Shown piece after piece: positions 8,623-15,883 of a DNA stretch of 64,000 nucleotides. This stretch comes from Haemophilus sp. GTDB lineage: Bacteria > Pseudomonadota > Gammaproteobacteria > Enterobacterales > Pasteurellaceae. The DNA lies in NCBI GenBank assembly GCA_019423005.1, contig JAHZCF010000101.1:1-64000 (forward strand). Reading direction: 5' to 3'. Under the pieces are notes generated by a model, which saw only the letters and a program-made list of their open reading frames with translations, did not search any database and was not told the origin of the DNA. Every line of letters starts with the position of its first letter. The first letter of the stretch is position 1. The translations under genes were made by a program, and so were the position numbers.

Positions 8623-9291
8623 CTATCTTGTTAAAAACTCACTATTTACACTTAAATAACTAATATTATAAGATCTCATCCATTTAGTTATACTCTTCTT
8701 TCCTGGAAATAATATTTTATACCACTTATTGTTTTTAGAATCCTTTTTAACATCAAATATCAATACCTTATCCCCTTTAACCAAATACATATCAGTCTTA
8801 TTATAGTTTTCATTATACAAATAAGATTTTTTATTAACATATCCAAGAGAAAACATTCTATTTCCATTATCAGAAATATCTGTAGAAATATTTCGTCTAA
8901 AACTTACAAGATTATCGATTATAAACTCATCAACTTCTGATGGACCACTACCCAAATAATAATATTCATACTTATCCAAAAGTAGATTATCATCTATCAA
9001 TTTATAGGTATATATATTAGAAATGCCATCAAATCCACACTCTATAGATATTTTATCTTTTGATATAGGGACGATACTAAATTCCCCACATTCATTATTA
9101 TCTTTTATATGTATAGTATTGTAGTAATTACTACCTAATTTTAACTCACATTGATAGCTCATTGAATCAGATTGACTACAAGAAATTTTAGACTCCATAT
9201 CACCACTAAATTTTTGCAGTCCATTCATGCTAGATGTAGCCTCAGCATAATAAGATATTAACAAAGCAATAATAAAAATAATTTTAATCAT
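8623..9291 (-). CDS. Secreted SH3-tailed protein, candidate T6SS immunity (divergent member)
   Basis: ATG at 9291 is chosen because GAAGG lies 5 nt upstream and the protein then begins with a signal peptide (MIKIIFIIALLISYYAEA). The N-terminal half is unique. The C-terminal ~70 residues form an SH3-like domain shared with four neighbours (KSYLYNEN, DMYLVKGDKVLIFDVK, KWYKILFPGKKS). The last stretch differs from the others, which end in a KADSVDL motif. It overlaps the end of an effector-tail remnant (9284-9445), as expected for an effector-immunity pair. Periplasmic immunity to a peptidoglycan hydrolase is inferred from context. Confidence 0.7.
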   Translation of the reverse strand: MIKIIFIIALLISYYAEATSSMNGLQKFSGDMESKISCSQSDSMSYQCELKLGSNYYNTIHIKDNNECGEFSIVPISKDKISIECGFDGISNIYTYKLIDDNLLLDKYEYYYLGSGPSEVDEFIIDNLVSFRRNISTDISDNGNRMFSLGYVNKKSYLYNENYNKTDMYLVKGDKVLIFDVKKDSKNNKWYKILFPGKKSITKWMRSYNISYLSVNSEFLTR

Positions 9292-9445
9292 CATAACCTT
9301 CAAATTTCTTTTGTAGACCTGTACCATATTTTGTGTTTTTAATACCACTAGTAGAGAATTTATACACTCCTATAGGCTTAGATAAATTAAAATTAGGACA
9401 TTCTTGTATATTATTATCTCTAATAAGCGACTTAACCCTATTATG
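9284..9445 (-). pseudogene. 3' tail of a lost effector gene
   Basis: A 53-codon open stretch with no start, beginning right after the terminator/scar of the neighbouring cassette and ending (GYDD, stop) in overlap with the ATG of the immunity-like gene at 9291. It reads SLIRDNNIQECPNFN, then KPIGVYKFSTSGI. The composition is protein-like. Its position matches the other effector-immunity junctions in the array, so I read it as the last piece of a deleted effector. Confidence 0.5.
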
Positions 9446-9452
9446 CTAGTAA

Positions 9453-9483
9453 AAAAAATAACCGCACGTTGTAAAGTGCGGTT
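9453..9483 (-). terminator. USS-type terminator of the SH3 cassette
   Basis: AACCGCAC and GTGCGGTT pair around an 8-base loop, followed on the minus strand by a run of T. Near-identical copies follow three other SH3-tailed genes (11868, 13389, 14985). Confidence 0.65.
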
Positions 9484-9518
9484 AATAAATCATTTAATTT
9501 AAATCAACTGAATCAGCT

Positions 9519-10244
9519 TTAATCCACATATTGATTTCTTTTTTTTCCTTTGTAGTTAATGAAATACCAACTCTGTCCATTAAGAGAACTTTTTTCATCT
9601 AAAATATTAACTTTATCGCCTTTAACTAAATACATATTACTTCTCTTATTTAAATCGTAATAAAGATATGACTTTTCTCTTATACTTGGTGATACTTTAT
9701 TCTGATTGTAGTAAATACCCACCGAGCTCACCTTCCCATTTGATGAATATAACTTTCTAAGCTCATAATTATTCCTAATAATATATTTTTCCTCACATAA
9801 ATACCCAGTTGATTGAAAACAATATATTTTCTCTTTTATAGAGTATCCATCCTTGTAGTATATTTTTATTTTTTTATTATCCAGAAGCTCATAACTTTTC
9901 ACTTCTGGAAATAAAGGATGCATTTCTAATTTATCACATTTTAATTTCAATACTGCATACTCAACATCATGAGAAGGATCATTATCAACTCTTAAAATAA
10001 TTTCTTTCTCTCCATCAAAATCTAAGTCAGAATATTCTACATTATTTATATTGTGATCTACTTCAAGAGCTTCATAGAAAAATAATACTTTATCATTATG
10101 ATAAATTTTAAATTTAGAAAAATCACCATCAGAAGTAGATTTATCATCTAGACGAACAGATATATCATTAATAGTAAAACAACTCTTTGCCTGTATGAAA
10201 AATGGGAAAAAGCTCAATAATATAACTAACAATAATTTTTTCAT
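9519..10244 (-). CDS. Secreted SH3-tailed protein, candidate immunity, with frameshifted C-terminus
   Basis: A signal peptide (residues 1-19, cut after FIQA) precedes a unique domain with a FG-GAP-like DLDFDGEKEI motif, then the SH3-like tail (NMYLVKGDKVNILDEK, WYFINYKGKK). The frame ends early as KRNQYVD because the coding A-run after GGA is 8 long. The same run is 7 long in the paralogues at 11912 and 13429. With one A removed it would end KGKKEINMWIKADSVDLN at 9494, exactly like its siblings. GGAG lies 8 nt before the ATG, inside the tail of the effector gene ending at 10248, which suggests coupling. Confidence 0.7.
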   Translation of the reverse strand: MKKLLLVILLSFFPFFIQAKSCFTINDISVRLDDKSTSDGDFSKFKIYHNDKVLFFYEALEVDHNINNVEYSDLDFDGEKEIILRVDNDPSHDVEYAVLKLKCDKLEMHPLFPEVKSYELLDNKKIKIYYKDGYSIKEKIYCFQSTGYLCEEKYIIRNNYELRKLYSSNGKVSSVGIYYNQNKVSPSIREKSYLYYDLNKRSNMYLVKGDKVNILDEKSSLNGQSWYFINYKGKKRNQYVD

Positions 10245-10247
10245 AAA

Positions 10248-11831
10248 TTAAACTCCAAGGGCATCTCTAGCAATATTGGTTCTTTCAACCCTTTTTTTCA
10301 TATGATTAGGTTCTTTTGGCTTATCTGGATAATAAGGATTCTTCTGCTTCTGCCAACCATTAACTTTCACTGACACCCAAAAGTAATCTTCATCCCTAAT
10401 ATATTTTTGAATAGCCACACTTTTTTCTCCTTTAAACCAATACCAAAACCCCGCTAAAACATTTAGCTCTAAGTTATAAGCAATTTGATCTGCTTTTTCT
10501 GTCGATGATGTTACATCTAAATTTCCATACCCCTGAAAATTTGCTCTTGCATAATTCTGAAACTCTCTGTAATTATGTCTACCAGTTAATTGTATTAACC
10601 CTCTTCCTTTGAATCTTGCACCATCTCCCTCTTTAGTATTTCCTAAATCAGCTCGCCCTTCATAATTTTTTGTAAAATATGCATTATTTCCATTTTCCTC
10701 TTTATATCTCAAATCTTCTGTTTCTGCAGAAACCTGTCCAAGGAAAAAGGCTAAGCTCTTCATATCCTTAATACCAAAAATCCATATTGCATTATTTATT
10801 GGATAATAGTAATCATTAATGTCTTTTTCTTTTGCATTTTTAAAAATATTTTTTAACTCTTCTTTGCTTAAAATTTCCCAAGAATTAGACAACCACCCAA
10901 TCATCCCCAACGGATGCAGATAATACGCCTGCTTATTCGTGTTAAATCCGCCCACCTCTAACTTTATCGATAAGTCAGCTATCCGTTTCTCTATTCTCTT
11001 CGCAATCTCTTCTTTTCCATTTGCACGGTAAACACCACAGGTTTGACTAAAATCTGCCGTCCTGGTCTTCTTCCATTCGCTGTCATGTTTGACAACGATT
11101 CCCGTCAATCTTCTTTGTTGCACCGGGCTTAATAATAAATCCTTGAGCTTTCCTGCCTCAAATACCACCGGCTTGTTTTTATCCTTATCTAAACTAAGTT
11201 CGTTCATAATGGACTTAAACACTGGGTCTAATTCATTTTTCTGCTCAGTCGTTAAATCACCTTTCGGGTCTATGTTTTGATGAAGAGGATGTTTGAATAT
11301 ACAAAGCCCATTTCCAGATTGATTAAAAATATTCACACCAGGGAACAATAAACCATGTGTTAAATGGCTACTATCCACATAAATCCCACCCTCTTTATTC
11401 TTTTGTGGCAAACTATACAGATACGGTTGTACGTTGTAATAATCCTTGCCCGTCTTATCCGTTTTCTTCTTCACGGTCTGCTTCGCTACATCCGCTAACG
11501 GCACCATGATTTCAACTTTGCTTTTCTCAAGCTCTATCACTTCACCATTCGTTATACTATAAAGCTGACTACCTCGTGCTACATACAGAAAGTTATCTTT
11601 TATCCCTTTCTTTTCTTTGTCCTTTAGATAAGCTGCCTTCGCTTTTGCTGTAAATTGACTTATATCATCATAAGTAAACACTTCCAAATGTAGGAGTTTT
11701 TCACCACTTTCACCTATTTGGTTATATTCACCCATCAGACCTAATGTTTCACCTGCTTTAATCTCAATGGGTTTATCCAGCTTTACTTCAACATCAACTT
11801 GTGTATCTATTTTATGCTTACATAGTTGCAA
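10248..11831 (-). CDS. 5'-truncated peptidoglycan hydrolase effector (M23-like remnant + GH19-like domain)
   Basis: The N-terminal ~55 residues look like the end of an M23 endopeptidase domain (GLMGEYNQIGESGE, then LLHLEVF). A middle region follows, then a GH19/lysozyme-like domain at about 345-525 with SAE (Glu370) and GDGARFKGRGLIQLTGR, as in phage endolysins and chitinase-like muramidases. There is no credible start. The frame opens from a TTG without a ribosome binding site, and upstream reads QAACQIIKKLL back to a stop in the scar next to the 11868 terminator. The gene is therefore headless and probably silent. It is directly followed by the immunity-like gene at 10244. The cell-wall-degrading function of the intact parent is well supported. 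Confidence 0.75.
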   Translation of the reverse strand: MQLCKHKIDTQVDVEVKLDKPIEIKAGETLGLMGEYNQIGESGEKLLHLEVFTYDDISQFTAKAKAAYLKDKEKKGIKDNFLYVARGSQLYSITNGEVIELEKSKVEIMVPLADVAKQTVKKKTDKTGKDYYNVQPYLYSLPQKNKEGGIYVDSSHLTHGLLFPGVNIFNQSGNGLCIFKHPLHQNIDPKGDLTTEQKNELDPVFKSIMNELSLDKDKNKPVVFEAGKLKDLLLSPVQQRRLTGIVVKHDSEWKKTRTADFSQTCGVYRANGKEEIAKRIEKRIADLSIKLEVGGFNTNKQAYYLHPLGMIGWLSNSWEILSKEELKNIFKNAKEKDINDYYYPINNAIWIFGIKDMKSLAFFLGQVSAETEDLRYKEENGNNAYFTKNYEGRADLGNTKEGDGARFKGRGLIQLTGRHNYREFQNYARANFQGYGNLDVTSSTEKADQIAYNLELNVLAGFWYWFKGEKSVAIQKYIRDEDYFWVSVKVNGWQKQKNPYYPDKPKEPNHMKKRVERTNIARDALGV

Positions 11832-11867
11832 AAGTTTCTTGATTATTTGGCATGCAGCTTGTTAGTT

Positions 11868-11902
11868 TTTAAAAAATAACCGCACGTTACAAAGTTCGGT
11901 TA
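11868..11902 (-). terminator. USS-type terminator of the SH3 cassette (one arm mutated)
   Basis: AACCGCAC faces GTTCGGTT across an 8-base loop, followed on the minus strand by T-rich sequence. It is the same element as at 9453, 13389 and 14985, with a G-to-T change in the uptake-signal arm. Confidence 0.55.
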
Positions 11903-11911
11903 ATAAATCAT

Positions 11912-12886
11912 TTAATTTAAATCAACTGAATCAGCTTTAATCCACATGTTGATTTCTTTTTTTCCTTTGTAGTTAATAAAATACCATTTTTCTCCACGCT
12001 CATCTATTTTCTCATCTAAAATAGAAATCCGATCCCCCTTAATTAAGTACATACCGCTCTTAATACCAATAGATGAATATAGATAGGATTTATTTATAAC
12101 AGTGCTTGTAGCACCTGTTTTTCTATTTATAACCTTTTCTAAATAATTCTTTTCATTTATCAACTTTAATTTAGACAGCTCGCTAAGGATAATGGAATAT
12201 TCTTTTTCATTGCTATTTCCATAAGGAAAAATTGATAGTAACTTTCTATAACGGTCAACTCCATTAACAATATTTATATCCCCCTCATTAAATCTTTTTA
12301 TAAAGTCATCTAGTGAATTCTCAAAAAAATAATCTAACTCACAATTACTTTTAATATATTCATCAGATAAGTCATAATTAGGTAGTTTATCTTTAAGATT
12401 AAGTATAGAAATATCTAAGTCAATATTATTAAATTTACATATGTACTTTTTAGAGTAATCATCAAAAAAACCACTCACTTCAGAATTAATACCTCTTAGA
12501 ATCCATTTTTTATCATTATATGCAATGTAATAGCTATTAATAATATTTAATTTATCTGTATTGGTTGTTATAAGAATAGAATATTCTTTACTCTTTGGTT
12601 TTTTGATATTATTAATTCTCTCGCCTCCATCTTCAGAAAAATTACTCCCCTTAAAGACTAGATGATAATTACCATTATTATTTTTAAAAAATAATAACTC
12701 ATGACCAAATCCATTTACATTACTAATAATCTTATCAGCAACTCCATCATTATCAATGTCAATATCTCTATTAAAGAATTCATTACTATTTAAGTAATAT
12801 TTAATATCTACATCATCAGCACTTGCGAAACAAGCAAAGAGAAATATAGATAGTATTATTTTATTTTTTGAGGTGGTTATTTTCAT
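11912..12886 (-). CDS. Secreted SH3-tailed protein with FG-GAP-like motif, candidate immunity
   Basis: A signal peptide (about 1-23, FACFASA) leads a 324-residue periplasmic protein. The N-terminal part has DIDIDNDGVADKI, a calcium-loop/FG-GAP-type repeat, followed by a helical middle. The C-terminus is the shared SH3-like domain (SYLYSS, MYLIKGDRISILDEK, then KGKKEINMWIKADSVDLN). The start overlaps the 3' end of a GH19-type effector fragment (12861-13199) by 26 bp, the usual effector-immunity arrangement here. Inferred role: protection of the periplasm against the hydrolase whose tail precedes it. Confidence 0.7.
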   Translation of the reverse strand: MKITTSKNKIILSIFLFACFASADDVDIKYYLNSNEFFNRDIDIDNDGVADKIISNVNGFGHELLFFKNNNGNYHLVFKGSNFSEDGGERINNIKKPKSKEYSILITTNTDKLNIINSYYIAYNDKKWILRGINSEVSGFFDDYSKKYICKFNNIDLDISILNLKDKLPNYDLSDEYIKSNCELDYFFENSLDDFIKRFNEGDINIVNGVDRYRKLLSIFPYGNSNEKEYSIILSELSKLKLINEKNYLEKVINRKTGATSTVINKSYLYSSIGIKSGMYLIKGDRISILDEKIDERGEKWYFINYKGKKEINMWIKADSVDLN

Positions 12887-13199
12887 AATTAAAAATTCTC
12901 TTTAATTCATTAACATAAGATATTCTTTCTTCAATAGCATACTGACCACCATTTACCAAAAATGTAACTTGACGGGTATTATCATCATCAGCAACTAAAT
13001 TTATATCAATTGTTGTATGAGTAGGTAATTTAGTTTTTGGGTATTTAACTTTCACACCACTTGGATTAGGGTATCTAGCACTTAATAAATCACCAGCATT
13101 TAATAATTTTCCTCTTTTCCAGAAATACCTACTAGCATCAACTGCCAAATGAAGATCTTGATTTAAAAGAGAATAATTTTTCTTGTAATCATTGTTCAT
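12861..13199 (-). pseudogene. C-terminal fragment of a GH19-type effector
   Basis: About 110 codons with the layout of the end of a GH19-like cell-wall hydrolase: VDASRYFWKRGKLLNAGDLL resembles the usual aromatic-rich helix with GLN/AD, and VTFLVNGGQYAIEERISYV resembles the conserved VNGG...R..Y region. The open frame continues upstream to 13274 only because it runs out of frame through a piece of vgrG (13193-13360). The junction is at about 13193, so the fragment has no proper start and is a recombination remnant. Confidence 0.65.
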
Positions 13200-13360
13200 C
13201 TTTCTTATATCGGCCTGGATAGTCATATTTTTCATAAACTGTCGCTGAATTGACCGCACTTTTAGACGTATCACTATCAGTAATCCTGGATGCCTGTGAA
13301 TGATGTTGATGTTCGAGGTTGTAATTCGGATTTAAAAAGGTGTAATCTCGTAAGGTTTGG
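13193..13360 (-). repeat. 168-bp fragment of vgrG inside the cassette array
   Basis: Nearly identical to 19006-19173 within the vgrG gene (codons about 221-276), same orientation, and includes the embedded uptake signal GACCGCACTTTT. Both ends are abrupt: one joins the GH19 fragment, the other the sequence TAGGTTGATGATTAG that precedes the 13389 terminator. It marks a recombination breakpoint in vgrG. Confidence 0.85.
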
Positions 13361-13388
13361 TAGGTTGATGATTAGTTTTTAAAAGAAC

Positions 13389-13419
13389 AAAAAATAACCG
13401 CACCTTACAAAGTGCGGTT
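13389..13419 (-). terminator. USS-type terminator of the SH3 cassette
   Basis: AACCGCAC and GTGCGGTT form the stem, followed on the minus strand by a T-rich run. It is downstream of the SH3-tailed gene ending at 13429. Confidence 0.65.
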
Positions 13420-13428
13420 AATAAATTT

Positions 13429-14205
13429 TTAATCTAGATCTACAGAATCGGCTTTGATCCACATGTTGATTTCTTTTTTTCCTTTGTAATTTATAAGGTA
13501 CCATTTTTCATTTTTTAAAGATCTCACATCATTAATTATGACTTGATCCCCTTTAATCAAATACATTTTACTTATACTATTAGGAGATGTATATAAATAG
13601 CTTCTTTTATTAACAAATCCAATCTCCTTGCATGAGGATGAATTAATACTCTCATTTAAATATTCACACTTCATATATTTTTCACTCAACAGCCCCCCAT
13701 CGGAAGAAATATCATAATTAATAATCAATATACTTTTATTATCGTATGTACTGAAAAAAACATTCTTATCATAAGCCTTAATATTTAGGACCAAATTATA
13801 GTTTTTATTAGAAAATTTATAATCCTCAAATCCATACTTGGATTCAATACCATCCATAAATTCTTCACTAATATCCTCTAATTTTATACCATTATGAAAA
13901 TTTAAAAAATAACCATAATACCTATCATACTCTGGAGAATAATTAACTTGCTCTATCTTTAATATCTTTCCATTTAATTTGCTAAAAATATAACTCAATT
14001 CAGTTTTAGTAGATGATGCATTATATGAATTTGATATAACAATAGCATCTTTATTGTCCAATAACACGCTACCTAACTCATCATTAATTAAGGTAGTTTT
14101 AACTTTATTACCATCATTATAAATATTATTATCTTTTACATAATATTCAGAAAAAGAAAATTGAGGAATAAACAATAGCAAAATAAATAATCTTTTTATA
14201 ACCAT
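13429..14205 (-). CDS. Secreted SH3-tailed protein, candidate immunity
   Basis: ATG at 14205 is preferred over the upstream GTG at 14214, since GAGGAG lies 8 nt before the ATG and abuts the GTG. A signal peptide (about 1-20) is followed by YYVKDNNIYNDGNK, similar to the SYFIKDGALFF start of the 15026-15883 protein, then a unique middle and the shared SH3-like tail (SYLYTSP, MYLIKGDQVIINDV, KGKKEINMWIKADSVDLD). The coding A-run in the tail is 7 long and in frame. It overlaps the end of a decayed effector (14196-14884). Confidence 0.7.
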   Translation of the reverse strand: MVIKRLFILLLFIPQFSFSEYYVKDNNIYNDGNKVKTTLINDELGSVLLDNKDAIVISNSYNASSTKTELSYIFSKLNGKILKIEQVNYSPEYDRYYGYFLNFHNGIKLEDISEEFMDGIESKYGFEDYKFSNKNYNLVLNIKAYDKNVFFSTYDNKSILIINYDISSDGGLLSEKYMKCEYLNESINSSSCKEIGFVNKRSYLYTSPNSISKMYLIKGDQVIINDVRSLKNEKWYLINYKGKKEINMWIKADSVDLD

Positions 14206-14884
14206 CTTAAACACTCCTCTAATTTAGATGCATATCCAGCTATGCTAGCAGCCTTATCCATACCGTTAATAACCCTTCTGGCATTCAGGTAGTCAGCACT
14301 ATCTTCTGAAATATAACTTGATATTTTTTTCGTCGTAAACATTCCTGTTTCCATTCCATATATCATTATTTTAGTTGCATTCTTTTGATCTAAAGCTAAT
14401 TCTGGATTATTAACAAGATCTTTTTTTAGGTATTCCCCTCATTTCTTTATAATTTTTCTTCCATGTAGTAATAGTACCTCGCCGCTTTCACCTATTTGGT
14501 TATACTCACCCACTAAGCCAGCTCTTACCCCAATCGTCACTCCGTTCTTCAACTCTATACGTAGATTAAGCGGATGATTTTGCGCATCTCAAATAACAAT
14601 CTTATTATCTGACTTTGGTACTCACCACAATCTCTTCTATTCCACTTTTGTAATCGCTCAATTTCGCTGTATGACGATAAAGCGAATAAAATGTCAGCAC
14701 ATTATCTTTCGGATAGGCTACTTCATGTTTCAGTAAAAAAAAGCCCGTAGAATATACCGCACTTGCTTTTGATGATTCAGATTTGGCGTCGGTTTTATAT
14801 TCTCTATCCACTTTATAAGCTATCAGTTTGCCATCAGCTATTGCACAAATCTTGTTATTCTCAAATTCACTGCTCGGAAATTTT
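14196..14884 (-). pseudogene. Decayed M23 + GH19-type effector with internal deletion
   Basis: Reading down the minus strand, three frames give one collapsed protein. First comes an M23-like part (NNKICAIADGKLIAYKVDRE, TGFFLLKHEV, TFYSLYRHTA), then GLVGEYNQIGESGE. Next is an abrupt switch at about 14480 to a GH19-like part (RRGTITTWKKNYKEM), ending in LVNNPELALDQKNATKIMIY and NARRVINGMDKAASIAGYA. Lesions seen are a frameshift and in-frame TGA near 14590-14625, a deletion joining ESGE to RRGT (the intact-length parent at 10248 has over 350 residues between these motifs), and an extra G near 14434. It begins exactly where the second vgrG scrap ends. Confidence 0.75.
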
Positions 14885-14956
14885 GATGCCTGTGAATGAT
14901 GTTGATGTTCGAGGTTGTAATTCGGATTTAAAAAGGTGTAATCTCGTAAGGTTTGG
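14885..14956 (-). repeat. 72-bp fragment of vgrG, start of a 137-bp direct repeat
   Basis: Matches 19102-19173 in vgrG and 13289-13360 in the first scrap. The match with the first scrap continues through TAGGTTGATGATTAG and the terminator to about 15021 (13289-13425 versus 14885-15021), and then less strictly into the SH3 coding tails. This gives direct repeats about 1.6 kb apart flanking a whole cassette. Confidence 0.85.
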
Positions 14957-14984
14957 TAGGTTGATGATTAGTTTTTAAAAGAAC

Positions 14985-15015
14985 AAAAAATAACCGCACG
15001 TTGCAAAGTGCGGTT
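14985..15015 (-). terminator. USS-type terminator of the SH3 cassette
   Basis: AACCGCAC and GTGCGGTT stem followed on the minus strand by a T-rich run, downstream of the SH3-tailed gene ending at 15026. Confidence 0.65.
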
Positions 15016-15025
15016 AATAAATTAT

Positions 15026-15883
15026 TTAATTTAGATCGACAGAATCAGCTTTGATCCACATATTGATTTCTTTCTTTCCTTTGTAATTTATAAAGTACCA
15101 TTTTTCTCCATGCTCATCTATTTTCTCATCTAAAATAGAAACCAAATCCCCCTTTATCAAATAAAGTTTAGTTTTATCTCTATCATAAGGGTTATTATAT
15201 AGATAAGTCTTTATTCTAATTTCTTTATCTTTTGAAATAGATAATTTTTTAACTAAGAATGATAGCAATAAGTACTCTTTCTCTTCTCTAAGCAATTCAA
15301 TTATACGTTTATATTGAGCAAAATGTTCATCTTTATCCTGAGGAAATCTCACTAATATTTCAGCTATATCATTGGGTAAAAATGATTTCATATACTGTCT
15401 ATTTGAATAAAATGAATCTACTACAGCCCTAAGAGTGGAAAACTCCGAACCTTTAGGTTTACCTTCATATGTCGAATAGCAAATTGCTTTATTTCCCTTG
15501 TCATAAAAATCTATTTTGGATACATCTACAACTTTATTGACAGAACAATACTCCGTTTTTAAATCACTGCAGTAGGAACAATTATTAACATACTCAAGTC
15601 TCTCTTGGATAAATTTCTTTCTATCATGATCATATCTTATTGTAGAAACTGAATAAGACGAATTAGATGAACTATAATCATAAACATCTACTTTATTATT
15701 AGCATCTCCTATTTTTAGCTCCACAATATCATTATCCGAAGGTTTATCTATATCTAATTTTAAATATGCATTCTTTCCCTCTTTAAAGAAAAGAGCTCCA
15801 TCCTTAATAAAATAGCTACCCCATACATAATGTGGAAAAAAAAATAGACTTAAAACAGATAAATAAAAACTAATACTCTTCAT
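15026..15883 (-). CDS. Secreted SH3-tailed protein, likely immunity for the adjacent GH19 effector
   Basis: A signal peptide (about 1-22, ending YVWG) precedes SYFIKDGALFF, a unique region with several Cys (NNCSYCSDL), and the SH3-like tail (LYLIKGDLVSILDEK, KGKKEINMWIKADSVDLN). The A-run that slips in the paralogue at 9519 is interrupted here (AAAGAAAG), so this copy is protected from slippage. The ATG overlaps the effector's 3' end by 14 bp, with GGGAG about 8 nt upstream. This is the best candidate for the active effector-immunity pair directly downstream of vgrG. Confidence 0.75.
   Translation of the reverse strand: MKSISFYLSVLSLFFFPHYVWGSYFIKDGALFFKEGKNAYLKLDIDKPSDNDIVELKIGDANNKVDVYDYSSSNSSYSVSTIRYDHDRKKFIQERLEYVNNCSYCSDLKTEYCSVNKVVDVSKIDFYDKGNKAICYSTYEGKPKGSEFSTLRAVVDSFYSNRQYMKSFLPNDIAEILVRFPQDKDEHFAQYKRIIELLREEKEYLLLSFLVKKLSISKDKEIRIKTYLYNNPYDRDKTKLYLIKGDLVSILDEKIDEHGEKWYFINYKGKKEINMWIKADSVDLN

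Noticed and set aside
12861..13274. A 137-residue protein as a genuine gene
   Set aside because: Its first ~25 codons are vgrG sequence read in the wrong frame. Only the part below 13193 is real effector sequence.
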